Assembly (NCBI GenBank): GCA_028690665.1
Contig: JAQVAV010000002.1
Coordinates: forward strand, 310,001-374,000
Length of the DNA: 64,000 nucleotides
Direction of reading: 5' to 3'
Source: Paludibacter sp.
GTDB lineage: Bacteria; Bacteroidota; Bacteroidia; Bacteroidales; Paludibacteraceae
In this document: piece after piece, positions 50,644-61,547 of the stretch
Layout: each line of letters opens with the position of its first letter
Numbering within the stretch: position 1 is the stretch's first letter
Made by a program: the position numbers and the translations under genes
The notes under the pieces: generated by a model
Databases searched by the model: none
What the model was told of the DNA's origin: nothing
The model's input: the letters and a program-made list of their open reading frames with translations, nothing else

Positions 50644-51942
50644 ATGAAACAACTTGATGTGAAATTCATGCACCCGATGGAACAAATTAATGTTATTATC
50701 GGGCGAATTTACAGAAGTGGAATGACTACTACTTCGGGTGGAAATATTTCCATTATGGACGATAACGGAGATATTTGGATTACTCCTTCGGGCATTGATA
50801 AGGGGTCGCTTACTGTGAATGATATTATTTGCATGAAAAAGGATGGTACAAAAATAGGCCCTCATAAGCCATCGTCAGAATATCCTTTTCATAAAGCAAT
50901 TTATGAAGCACGCCCTGAAATAAAAGCAATTATACATGCTCATCCACCGGCATTAGTTGCATTCAGTATTGCGCGCCAGGTGCCGGATACTAATATTGTT
51001 CCTCAGGCAAAAAAAATCTGTGGCGAAATCGGTTACGCGCCTTATGGTTGTCCAGGAAGCGAAGATCTTGGACGAAAAATTGCTGAACAGTTTAAAAACA
51101 AACAATATAAAGCTGTGATTATGGAAAATCACGGTGTGGTGTTGGGTGGAACCGATATGATGGATGCTTACCAGCGTTTCGAAACACTCGAATTCTGCTG
51201 TCGTACCATTGTCAACGCAGGTAAATTGGGTAAAGTAAATACACTGACTGATCAGCAAATCGACGCTTATATCAATCATTTTCCTAAGAATGTCAATCAT
51301 TATATGGATGTACAATATCCATCGGATGAACGCATAATCCGTAGTGATATGGTAAAAATGATTCGTCGCGCCTGCGATCAGGGATTGATGATTTCTACTT
51401 ACGGAACTGTTTCCGTCCGCTGGAAAAATAACGATTTCTTGATTACTCCCCGTGATGTTGCCCGTTGGGATATTCAACCCAAGGAAATTGTTCAGATTAA
51501 AAATGGCATGGCCGAAGCAGGAAAAGTGCCAAGTCGTTCTGTTGCACTGCATCACCGTATTTATCAGTTGAATCCGCATATCAATTCCATTATCATGACT
51601 CAGCCGACAAACCTTATGGCTCATGCGGTGAGCGGAACCAAGTTTGATGTACGTACTATTCCCGAAAGCTGGATTTTTTTGCAGGATGTTCCTTCCATTC
51701 CTTTCAGCATGCTTTATGGCGATGTTGACGAAGTGGCGAAATTATTCTCTAAAAACAGAGTTGTGCTGGTTGAAAATGACAGTGTTATTGTTACCGGCGA
51801 TAAATTACTGAATACATTCGATTATCTTGAGGTTGCCGAATTCTCGGCAAATTCATTGGTAATGGCTTCTTCAATCGGCCCGCTTCAGCCAATGGGTGAT
51901 GCTGAAATAGATGAACTTAGAATTGCCTTCAACGTAAAATAA
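50644..51942 (+). CDS. Tandem class II aldolase, second domain degenerate
   Basis: This 432-aa protein has two class II aldolase/adducin domains. The first (about 10-190) keeps GGNIS (32-36), Glu79, the zinc pair His98/His100 (HAHPPA) and His163 (ENHGVV), as in FucA and RhaD. The second (about 230-425) has STYGTVSV for the glycine loop, MTQP where the HAHP zinc pair should be (318-321), and VENDSVIV in place of ENHG, so it cannot bind zinc. The first half should be an active DHAP- or aldehyde-forming aldolase and the second a regulatory or assembly domain. Neighbouring FucO points to lactaldehyde as a product. Confidence 0.85.
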   Translation: MKQLDVKFMHPMEQINVIIGRIYRSGMTTTSGGNISIMDDNGDIWITPSGIDKGSLTVNDIICMKKDGTKIGPHKPSSEYPFHKAIYEARPEIKAIIHAHPPALVAFSIARQVPDTNIVPQAKKICGEIGYAPYGCPGSEDLGRKIAEQFKNKQYKAVIMENHGVVLGGTDMMDAYQRFETLEFCCRTIVNAGKLGKVNTLTDQQIDAYINHFPKNVNHYMDVQYPSDERIIRSDMVKMIRRACDQGLMISTYGTVSVRWKNNDFLITPRDVARWDIQPKEIVQIKNGMAEAGKVPSRSVALHHRIYQLNPHINSIIMTQPTNLMAHAVSGTKFDVRTIPESWIFLQDVPSIPFSMLYGDVDEVAKLFSKNRVVLVENDSVIVTGDKLLNTFDYLEVAEFSANSLVMASSIGPLQPMGDAEIDELRIAFNVK

Positions 51943-51958
51943 ACGTACCAAATAAAGA

Positions 51959-52108
51959 GAGGATGTCCAATAAGTGCTTATTCTGAACACAAATTCCGCA
52001 AATCGCACAAATCTACGCAAATTTAATTTGCATTATTGACACATTATCAATAACTTATGATTTGTGTTAATTTGCGGAATTTGCGTTTTTTTTTCTTTTT
52101 TAGACACC
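51959..52108. repeat. Dispersed repeat family A, copy 3
   Basis: It aligns almost end to end with the copy at 15463-15613 (GATGTCCAATAAGTG at the left, TTTTTAGACACC at the right), with an inverted relation between the two ends. It lies between the tandem aldolase and fucO genes. Confidence 0.85.
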
Positions 52109-52174
52109 TTTTTTATTGTATGGTGATTAAAATCAGCTTATATTTTTTATTCATAAATAGATTAAAATACGGAA

Positions 52175-53332
52175 ATGAGTATTCAAAGATTTGTATTAAA
52201 TGAAACATCTTGGTTTGGACCGGGATGCCGTTCGGTATTAGCCGATGAAATTAAAAAAAGAGGGTTCAAAAAAGTATTGGTCGTTACAGATAATGATTTA
52301 GTAAAGTTTAATGTAGCCGCACAGGTTACATCTGTTCTTGAAGCAGGAAATATCCCGTTTCAGATGTTTACGGATGTAAAACAAAACCCGACTGTTAAGC
52401 AGGTGAAAGCAGGGGTTGCCGAGTTTCAAAAGTCCGGGGCAGATGTAATTGTTGCTATTGGCGGAGGTTCGCCGATTGACACAGCAAAAGCTATTGGGAT
52501 TATTTCTAATAATCCGGAGTTTGCCGATGTTGTTTCTTTGGAAGGAGTCGCTAATACGAAAAATAAATCGGTTCCGGTGATTGCGTTACCAACAACGGCC
52601 GGTACTGCTGCCGAGGTCACTATCAACTATGTAATTACAGATGAGGAAAATGTGAAGAAAATGGTTTGTGTCGACCCTAACGATATTCCTGTTATGTCCA
52701 TTGTTGATGCCGAGCTTATGCTGAGTATGCCCAAAGGCCTGACCGCTGCAACCGGTATGGATGCACTGACACATGCTATCGAAGGATATATTACCAAAGG
52801 AGCCTGGGCAATGTCGGATATGTTTGAACTGAAAGCTGTTGAGTTGATTGCTAAATATCTTCCTCAGGTTGTGGAAAATCCGAAAAACGTTGAAGCCCGT
52901 GATAGTATGGCGGTTGCTCAGTACATTGCAGGTATGGGATTTTCGAATGTAGGTTTAGGTTTGGTGCATGGAATGGCTCATCCGCTCGGTGCATATTTTG
53001 ATGTGCCTCATGGCGTTGCAAATGCCCTTTTGTTGCCTACAATCATGCAATTTAATATGGAAGCCGCTGTTGATAAATATGTGGATATTGCCAAAGCTAT
53101 GGGGGTTGATGTGACAGGGATGAGTAAAGAAGTTGCTGCTCAGGCAGCTGTAGATGCAGTGAAAACTCTTGCAGTGAAAGTAGGAATTCCGGCAACTTTA
53201 CGCGATCTGAACGTTCCGGAAGATGGCCTTGAAAAACTGTCTGTGTCTGCATTCAACGATGTATGTACTCCCGGAAATCCACGTGATGTAAAGCAGGAAG
53301 AAATATTGGAACTTTATAAAAAGGTATACTAA
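52175..53332 (+). CDS. fucO: Lactaldehyde reductase (iron-dependent alcohol dehydrogenase)
   Basis: This 385-aa protein closely matches E. coli FucO along its length, for example in RFVLNETSWFG, IGGGSPIDT (NAD-binding, near 95-103), LPTTAGTAAEVTINYVITDEE and the metal region. The iron ligands Asp196, His200, His265 and His279 are at the expected spacing. It reduces L-lactaldehyde to 1,2-propanediol with NADH, recycling NAD+ during fucose or rhamnose fermentation. It follows the tandem aldolase gene across a repeat A element and is ended by a strong terminator. Confidence 0.93.
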   Translation: MSIQRFVLNETSWFGPGCRSVLADEIKKRGFKKVLVVTDNDLVKFNVAAQVTSVLEAGNIPFQMFTDVKQNPTVKQVKAGVAEFQKSGADVIVAIGGGSPIDTAKAIGIISNNPEFADVVSLEGVANTKNKSVPVIALPTTAGTAAEVTINYVITDEENVKKMVCVDPNDIPVMSIVDAELMLSMPKGLTAATGMDALTHAIEGYITKGAWAMSDMFELKAVELIAKYLPQVVENPKNVEARDSMAVAQYIAGMGFSNVGLGLVHGMAHPLGAYFDVPHGVANALLLPTIMQFNMEAAVDKYVDIAKAMGVDVTGMSKEVAAQAAVDAVKTLAVKVGIPATLRDLNVPEDGLEKLSVSAFNDVCTPGNPRDVKQEEILELYKKVY

Positions 53333-53364
53333 ATTGTACTAATTGAATTGTATTTTATGTCTTT

Positions 53365-53400
53365 AAAACGTCTGATTGAGTTGTATCGTCAGACGTTTTT
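53365..53400 (+). terminator. Terminator after fucO
   Basis: AAAACGTCTGA and TCAGACGTTTT arms with a 13-nt loop, followed by TTCTTATTTTT. It overlaps the -33 element of the lplA promoter. Confidence 0.85.
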
Positions 53401-53410
53401 CTTATTTTTG
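53381..53410 (+). promoter_or_regulatory. Promoter of the lipoate ligase gene
   Basis: TTG (53381-53383), 19 bp, TATTTTTG (53403-53410) fit the consensus. The TTG is inside the loop of the fucO terminator hairpin, so lplA is a separate unit. Confidence 0.75.
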
Positions 53411-53433
53411 TTATCTGCATTTTAAATTTTACC

Positions 53434-54156
53434 ATGAAAATCATACATTCTTCATCGTTATCACCTGCTGTTAATTTAGCCACAGAGGAATTCCTTTTTT
53501 ATGAGTCGGAGGATGATATGCTTTTTTTTTATGTTAACCTGCCTTCTGTGATAATTGGTTCGAATCAGGTAGTACAAAATGAAGTGAATATCGATTTTTG
53601 CCGGAAGTATAATATCGAAATTATTCGCAGAATGTCGGGTGGGGGAGCCGTCTATCATGACACGGGAAACCTGAACTACAGTTTTATTACCAACCGAAAA
53701 CAAGATCAATCGGCACTAAGCGATGAATTTCTACATCCGGTTGTTGAAGTTTTGAAAGAATTAAATGTTCCTGTCGTTATTGGTACACGAAAAGATTTAT
53801 GGCTGTCCGGATCCAAAGTTAGCGGAACGGCTTCGCACGTAAGCAAAAACAGGGAATTGCATCATGGAACACTTCTGTTTGATGCCAGTCTGGAAAATTT
53901 ACATCGGGCATTGAATGCCATAAATACAGATCTGTCCGTTAAGGGTACGGCTTCGGTATCAAGTCAGGTAATGAATATCTCCGAATATTTGAGAATGAAT
54001 AAAAGTTCACTTGATATGAACACATTCCGACAGAAGTTTATAAGTGCCTGTGAATGCCGGTTTACTTCAAAATCGGAACCATTTTTCCTGAACGAAAATA
54101 TCAATAAACTTGTTTTAGAAAAATATCAGACTCAGGAGTGGAATTTTAAAAAATAA
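53434..54156 (+). CDS. lplA: Lipoate-protein ligase A
   Basis: This 240-aa BPL/LplA-type catalytic domain has RRMSGGGAVYHDTGNLNYSF at about residues 65-84, the lipoate-binding loop, and a VSGTASH motif near 126. The small C-terminal domain of E. coli LplA is reduced here. It activates lipoate with ATP and attaches it to lipoyl lysines, in this context Lys43 of the E2 encoded at 39223. It lies on the same strand as the complex genes but has its own promoter. Confidence 0.88.
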   Translation: MKIIHSSSLSPAVNLATEEFLFYESEDDMLFFYVNLPSVIIGSNQVVQNEVNIDFCRKYNIEIIRRMSGGGAVYHDTGNLNYSFITNRKQDQSALSDEFLHPVVEVLKELNVPVVIGTRKDLWLSGSKVSGTASHVSKNRELHHGTLLFDASLENLHRALNAINTDLSVKGTASVSSQVMNISEYLRMNKSSLDMNTFRQKFISACECRFTSKSEPFFLNENINKLVLEKYQTQEWNFKK

Positions 54157-54248
54157 CGACTTGTTTTCTGATTTTGTTTGTCAATCTTGATAAGAAGTGC
54201 CCTGATTTTTGTATTTGAAATTCGGTAGCGTCAAAAAAATATATAAAA

Positions 54249-55187
54249 ATGAGATACTTACAGTTTAAAAATGGGGATTTTATACCTCAATTTGGTTTAG
54301 GAACATGGTTGTCTGAACCCAATAAGGTTTATAATGCAGTGATTGAAGCTATAAAATGCGGATACCGTCATATTGATTGTGCTTTTATTTACGGAAATGA
54401 AAAAGAAATCGGAGAAGCTCTGAAATTCGCTTTTTCTTCGGGATTAGTAAAACGGGAAGAATTATTTGTGACATCGAAATTATGGAACAGTTTTCATGCT
54501 CCGGAAGATGTTGAGACTGCATTATATCAAAGTTTGAAAGATTTACAGCTTGATTATCTTGATCTGTATTTAATTCATTGGCCTATTGCCTTCAAACCTG
54601 GATATTTGCATGCGAAATCTGTAGACCAACTTGGTACTTTGGATGAATACCCTCTTGATGCTACTTGGATGGCCATGTCAGCTTTGAAAGAAAAAGGTTT
54701 AGTACGGCATATCGGCGTTTCTAATTTTAATATTTTTAAATTGGAAAAACTCTTTCAAAAAACTTCGTTGATACCCGAAGTAAATCAGATAGAACTTCAT
54801 CCTTTTTTTCAGCAAGATGACATGCTGACTTATGCAAAAGAAAAAGGTATCATCCTGACTGCGTATGCACCTTTGGGCGGGCGCCGTTTGATCAAAACCG
54901 ATGATGGCATTCAGAAAAATCAGATTATTGTAGAACTGGCAGAAAAGTATAAGTGTTCGGAAACACAATTGATTTTGGCGTGGGGACTTCAAAGAGGAAC
55001 GGTGGTGATTCCTAAATCGGTGAATGCTACAAGAATTAACGATAATTTTGCTGCCCTGTGTATCATATTAGAAAGTGCTGATATGGACAGAATTACGGAA
55101 ATTGATAGAAAACAGCGCAATTCACAGGGGCTATTCGCTGTGTTGCCAGGAGGGTGTTATACATACGAGAATATCTGGAACGAATAG
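54249..55187 (+). CDS. Aldo/keto reductase
   Basis: This 312-aa TIM-barrel oxidoreductase has the full catalytic set Asp43, Tyr48, Lys77 and His110 (AFIYGN, TSKLWN, LIHWP). The C-terminal phosphate-binding IPKSVN motif near residue 255 suits NADPH. Substrates could be aldehydes or sugar ketones; none can be assigned. It lies 92 bp after lplA and is ended by a bidirectional terminator. Confidence 0.92.
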   Translation: MRYLQFKNGDFIPQFGLGTWLSEPNKVYNAVIEAIKCGYRHIDCAFIYGNEKEIGEALKFAFSSGLVKREELFVTSKLWNSFHAPEDVETALYQSLKDLQLDYLDLYLIHWPIAFKPGYLHAKSVDQLGTLDEYPLDATWMAMSALKEKGLVRHIGVSNFNIFKLEKLFQKTSLIPEVNQIELHPFFQQDDMLTYAKEKGIILTAYAPLGGRRLIKTDDGIQKNQIIVELAEKYKCSETQLILAWGLQRGTVVIPKSVNATRINDNFAALCIILESADMDRITEIDRKQRNSQGLFAVLPGGCYTYENIWNE

Positions 55188-55241
55188 AATAAATTGTAAT
55201 TATCCGACACATTCGTTTCCACTTTGTTCGGATCAAAAAAA

Positions 55242-55270
55242 ATGACTGACGATTTATTGTCGTCAGCCAT
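55242..55270. terminator. Bidirectional terminator between AKR and htrA
   Basis: ATGACTGACGA and TCGTCAGCCAT form a near-perfect stem with A-runs on the left and T-runs on the right, between convergent genes. Confidence 0.85.
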
Positions 55271-55296
55271 CTTTTTATAAAGTGAATTATTCGTTT

Positions 55297-56799
55297 TTAG
55301 TCAGCTAAACTGATACCGTATACAGCTATTTTCCCATTCGGATAAATACCCGCAATGTTGAATGATTTAAACTGATCGGAAGAATTAATCGCATCGTTAA
55401 ATGCTTCATTCAAATCATCGATTGAGCGGATAGCCTGATCGTTGACTTTTACAATAATGAATCCTGGTTTAATGCCGGCATCTTTGAACTTACCTTTGTC
55501 TACCGATTTTACTTCTACTCCATAGTCAATCTGGTATTTGTCCTTTTGGCTGCTTGTGAGTTCCTGAAATTCAGCACCCAGCATAGCTGTGTTCGATTCT
55601 GAAGATACTACACCTGAGTTTCCGTGGCTGTTTTTGAGTTCGGCTGTTACTGTTATTTCTTTGTTGTCGCGGATAACTGTGATTTTTACTTTGTCGCCCG
55701 GGCTGTATCTTCCGATTTGCTCTTGAAGCTGGCTTGCTGTTTTTACTTCAACATCATCGACTTTTACAATAATATCTTCTTTTTTAATGCCGGCTTTTGC
55801 CGCAGCGCTGTTGTCAACAATATCGGCAACATAAGCTCCGTTCATGGATTTTAATTTCAGCTTTTTGGCAATCTCGTCGGTTACGGTTTGCATTTTTACT
55901 CCGAGAACTGCACGTTGCACAATACCATACTGGCGAATGTCTGAAACTACTTTTTGCACAATACTTACAGGAACGGCAAATGCATATCCTGCGTAAGATC
56001 CTGTTTGAGATGCAATAGCTGTGTTAATCCCGACAAGTTGACCTCTGGTGTTGACCAAAGCGCCTCCGCTGTTACCCGGATTTACTGCCGCATCTGTCTG
56101 AATAAATGATTCGATAGGCATTTTCGAATTGATGATGTTTATGCTTCTGGCTTTGGCACTTACGATTCCTGCTGTAACAGTAGAAGTCAGGTTGAAAGGA
56201 TTGCCGACAGCTAGTACCCATTCACCGACTTTAAGCGAATCGGAATTTCCGAAAAGAATAACCGGTAATTTTTCAGCATCTATTTTTATCAGAGCAATAT
56301 CTGTGTTTGGATCTGTCCCGACAAGTTTTGCTTTAAATGTTCGGTTGTCGTTGAGTGTTACTTCAATTTCTTTGGATTTGTCAATTACGTGATTGTTTGT
56401 TACGATATAACCATCGCTTGAAATAATCACACCTGAACCGGAAGCTTCCTGCATAGGCTGTTCCTGTTGCTGTTTTTGTTGAGGACGTCCGAAAAAGTAT
56501 TCGAAAAACGGATCGTTTGGAATTCCGAAAGATTGAACTTGTACCGGAATTTTTGTTTTTACGTGCACTACCGCATGTACCGAAAGTTCGGCAGCTTTTG
56601 TGAAATCAACTCCTGTTGAAGCAGCCTCGGCAGAATGTCCGCCCAAAGAGGTGTATGAGACAGGAATATTATTTCCTTTAAATACGTATCCGTTGCTTTG
56701 GTTGTTTTTTAAGTAGCTTGTCGTTAAGTTTGTAGCTACGCTTACGGCTATAACAGCAACAAATAAGCCGAGCAGTTTGGTTTTCTTTGAAACATTCAT
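55297..56799 (-). CDS. degP: Periplasmic serine protease Do/HtrA
   Basis: This 500-aa protein has an N-terminal signal or anchor segment (8-28) and a trypsin-like domain with the triad His137 (NNHVID), Asp167 (NTDIAL) and Ser244 (NPGNSGGA). Two PDZ domains follow (about 285-375 and 395-490). A Gln-rich loop is seen near 107-117. It degrades or refolds damaged envelope proteins. An organism that exports many large T9SS and SusCD proteins would need such quality control, but no direct link to the nearby genes is shown. Confidence 0.95.
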   Translation of the reverse strand: MNVSKKTKLLGLFVAVIAVSVATNLTTSYLKNNQSNGYVFKGNNIPVSYTSLGGHSAEAASTGVDFTKAAELSVHAVVHVKTKIPVQVQSFGIPNDPFFEYFFGRPQQKQQQEQPMQEASGSGVIISSDGYIVTNNHVIDKSKEIEVTLNDNRTFKAKLVGTDPNTDIALIKIDAEKLPVILFGNSDSLKVGEWVLAVGNPFNLTSTVTAGIVSAKARSINIINSKMPIESFIQTDAAVNPGNSGGALVNTRGQLVGINTAIASQTGSYAGYAFAVPVSIVQKVVSDIRQYGIVQRAVLGVKMQTVTDEIAKKLKLKSMNGAYVADIVDNSAAAKAGIKKEDIIVKVDDVEVKTASQLQEQIGRYSPGDKVKITVIRDNKEITVTAELKNSHGNSGVVSSESNTAMLGAEFQELTSSQKDKYQIDYGVEVKSVDKGKFKDAGIKPGFIIVKVNDQAIRSIDDLNEAFNDAINSSDQFKSFNIAGIYPNGKIAVYGISLAD

Positions 56800-56990
56800 A
56801 ATCTTCTTACTTTATAAGTTTATATTTTCTGTTTTTATTATTGTTTCTGATGCGAAAATATACAAAACAAATACCTCTCAATTCATTGACATGTTTTATT
56901 TGATATCTTTTAATAGAGGGATTTGTGTGCTTAACGGGTCTTAACGGAGGAGTATTTTAAATTAAAAAAAATCTGAAATGGAGAACAAAA

Positions 56991-57018
56991 AAGGCTACCT
57001 GATTGTCAGGTAACCTTT
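56991..57018 (-). terminator. Terminator of the enolase gene
   Basis: On the minus strand the stem AAGGTTACCTGA/TCAGGTAGCCTT with a 3-nt loop is followed by a T-rich run. Confidence 0.8.
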
Positions 57019-57057
57019 TATATTAGTCTAAGTTGTCAGTGAAAAATTGTCAGTCGA

Positions 57058-58392
<1,335 letters not shown>

Positions 58393-58513
58393 CTAAATTG
58401 TTCGCCTTTTATAGTTTTTTGATTTTAAATTTTACAAAAGGGTAATAGTTATTATATGTGAGTCCTCCTATGGTTAATTTAAGTAGTTTGTTACATGAAT
58501 TTACAGCGTGATT

Positions 58514-58948
58514 TTATTCTTTGGGCTCGGCAGCTACATTTCCTGCTATATTATTATCTTCTTCCGGTGTTTTGTATGCCAGAGGCAATTTTTTCTTCGA
58601 TATTTTTTTTAGTTGGGTGTTTTCTGCTTTCAATATAGTATTCTCTGTAGTTAGTTCAATGATTTTTTCTATGAGCATTTTTAGAGATGGATCATCACTC
58701 GGAGAAAACCGTATTTTTTCGAGGCAGGGTAAACTTGTACTGGATGGTTTGAGCATTTTCCCTGTACCCAGAAACAGCCATTCCGGATTTAAATCAGTAT
58801 ATTGGGAGCATATAATCTCGCATTTATCGCTTCCTATGGCTCCATCTTTGTCCAAGAATCCGTTTGAAATACCTGTTTCTTTATAAAATTTGTATTTGCT
58901 GATTTGTTTGTAACGTAGATATTCAATGATTCTTTTACGAATTGACAT
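58514..58948 (-). CDS. Phage-repressor-like HTH protein with coiled coil
   Basis: This 144-aa protein has an XRE/CI-like helix-turn-helix at residues 1-65, ending in NPEWLFLGTG, a motif shared by phage-type repressors of Bacteroidota. A coiled coil (about 85-120) follows and a polar tail. It is divergent from the 58-aa HTH gene at 59104, with operator-like palindromes between. This is a CI/Cro-like arrangement, probably a prophage or conjugative-element remnant. No integrase is seen nearby. Confidence 0.75.
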   Translation of the reverse strand: MSIRKRIIEYLRYKQISKYKFYKETGISNGFLDKDGAIGSDKCEIICSQYTDLNPEWLFLGTGKMLKPSSTSLPCLEKIRFSPSDDPSLKMLIEKIIELTTENTILKAENTQLKKISKKKLPLAYKTPEEDNNIAGNVAAEPKE

Positions 58949-58970
58949 AATTTTTATGATGATAATTATG

Positions 58971-58996
58971 ATTTGTAAGAAAAATTTCTAACAAAT
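58971..58996. promoter_or_regulatory. Operator-like inverted repeat in the divergent HTH gap
   Basis: ATTTGTAAGAAA and TTTCTAACAAAT are 12-bp arms with a 2-bp gap and one mismatched pair. The repeat lies just upstream of the rightward -33 element, suited to repressor binding. Confidence 0.6.
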
Positions 58997-58998
58997 TT

Positions 58999-59028
58999 TT
59001 GATAATAGATAATATTCTCGTAAATTTG
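58999..59028 (+). promoter_or_regulatory. Promoter of the 58-aa HTH gene
   Basis: TTG (58999-59001), 19 bp, TAAATTTG (59021-59028) match the Bacteroidota consensus exactly. The leader of about 70 nt contains an 18-bp near-palindrome, ATGTCTCAATTGGGACAT at 59062-59079, a second candidate control site. Confidence 0.75.
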
Positions 59029-59103
59029 CACAGACTAAATTTTTATGTAACCATTGTAAAAATGTCTCAATTGGGACATGATTTGCAAATATAAACTTTT
59101 TCG

Positions 59104-59280
59104 ATGAATAATTTTACTGAAAAACAAATCCCCCGGCATGGCTATATATCAGAGTTAGCCAAATTATGCAATTGTAGTCGCAAAACGGTTTCCAGAGCTT
59201 TATTTCATGGATTTCACGGCCCAAAGTCAGATAAGGTTATAGATCTTTATCATAAAATATACAAATGTGGTAAAGAGTGA
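59104..59280 (+). CDS. Small HTH protein (58 aa), Cro-like position
   Basis: This 58-aa frame runs from ATG 59104 to TGA 59278-59280. It contains ISELAKLCNCSRKTVSRAL, a good helix-turn-helix, so it is a likely DNA-binding protein although very short. It has an excellent promoter and is divergent from the repressor-like gene. Such small HTH proteins occur in Bacteroidota mobile elements. Confidence 0.65.
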   Translation: MNNFTEKQIPRHGYISELAKLCNCSRKTVSRALFHGFHGPKSDKVIDLYHKIYKCGKE

Positions 59281-59498
59281 ACTAGTTCTCTTCCTGAAAA
59301 GTATTTAGATCATCACAAAATTAATGCGTTCATCTTTTAATAAAGATTTATTAATTGACTATCTGAATTTTTTATTTTTTGATGAAAAATTTGTGTGAAT
59401 ATTTTTGTCTATTGAAAAATTAGTTTCTGTTTTGTTTATTTTCTAAGTTTTAAATTACTCACGGGGAGATGTGTTTCTCTTCGTGAGTAATTGTTTTG

Positions 59499-60413
<915 letters not shown>

Positions 60414-60624
60414 GAAAATTTACATATAATTCTTCGGTTTTGTAAAATTGTTTTTACTCTGTGTTTCGTCTCGTTTGTAATGATGGGGGGATGTTTGTAA
60501 TGTTGAAAATATTTACATGCTGTAAATAAGTAACACCTTACAATGCAGAAATCGGGTGCTGGTTCCCGTTTGGATTACCTCTGGAAAATATATTACAATG
60601 GAGATAAAAGTCGAAAATATTCCA

Positions 60625-60632
60625 TACTTTTG
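60625..60632 (+). promoter_or_regulatory. -7 element of the DUF4197 gene
   Basis: TACTTTTG fits TAnnTTTG, 28 bp before the ATG at 60660. No TTG lies at 19 bp. Confidence 0.45.
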
Positions 60633-60659
60633 AATTCGAAAAAATGAAAAAAGAATAAT

Positions 60660-61418
60660 ATGAGAAAAATATTGCTACTTTTTGCGGTTGCTGTGCTAAT
60701 GACTTCCTGTGCCCAACTTCTGAATATTGCGAATCAGGTTTCAACGGCTACCGGTACAACTTCAATAACTAATGCCGATAATATAGCCGGCCTTAAAAGT
60801 GCTTTAAATATTGGAATTGAAAATGCAGTTTCCGTACTTGGAAAAGAAAATGGTTTTTTCAATGATGCTACTTTAAAATTATTTTTACCGGAGGAAGCAC
60901 AAGGTATTATAGATAATATTAAGCTGATTCCTGGAGGCCAGAGTTTAGTGGATAAAGCCGTATTGTCGATAAACCGGTCAGCGGAAGACGCGGTTAAAAC
61001 TGCAACGCCGATTTTTACCAAAGCTATTACCAATATGACAATTAGCGATGCCGTCGGAATCCTTTTTGGAAATCAGGATGCAGCCACGCAATATTTTCGC
61101 AAAACAACGTATACCGAGTTAAAATCTGCTTTTTCTCCTAAAGTAAAGGAGTCGTTGAGTAAACCGTTAGTTGCCAATGTGTCAACTACGCAATCATGGA
61201 ATACTCTGACATCCACTTATAACAAAGTTGCCAACAGCACCGTCGGAACTGTTGCGGGACTAAAATCTGTAAATGTAAATCTAAACGATTATGTTACGGA
61301 AAAAGCTTTGGATGCTCTTTTTTCAAAAATTGCCACAGAAGAGAAATCTATCCGGGCAAATCCTCAGGCTCGTGTCAATGATATACTGAAGAAAGTTTTC
61401 GGACAATTGGATAAATAA
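60660..61418 (+). CDS. DUF4197-family lipoprotein
   Basis: This 252-aa protein has a lipobox MTSCAQ (Cys17). The rest is helical with the DUF4197 features GLKSALNIGIENAV near 45, NDATLKLFLPEEA near 68-80, DAVGILFG and a C-terminal ALDALFSKIATEEKSIRANP. The family is widespread in Bacteroidota and Proteobacteria and has no proven function. It is a single-gene unit. Confidence 0.9.
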   Translation: MRKILLLFAVAVLMTSCAQLLNIANQVSTATGTTSITNADNIAGLKSALNIGIENAVSVLGKENGFFNDATLKLFLPEEAQGIIDNIKLIPGGQSLVDKAVLSINRSAEDAVKTATPIFTKAITNMTISDAVGILFGNQDAATQYFRKTTYTELKSAFSPKVKESLSKPLVANVSTTQSWNTLTSTYNKVANSTVGTVAGLKSVNVNLNDYVTEKALDALFSKIATEEKSIRANPQARVNDILKKVFGQLDK

Positions 61419-61547
61419 GGAGTAAATACATTTTATACCGCATAAAATTCTTGTCTGAAAAAACATGGAGTTTCCAAGCCCGGCAAATTCGAGTTGTAAA
61501 TTTTGATGTGCGTAATTTGTAAAGATTAGCGTTCCTTTGTGTCGCGG

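Noticed and set aside
50953-51624. Open frame of 223 codons on the minus strand
   Set aside because: It is antisense to the tandem aldolase, whose family motifs are clear; the antisense translation has no recognisable motif and no promoter.
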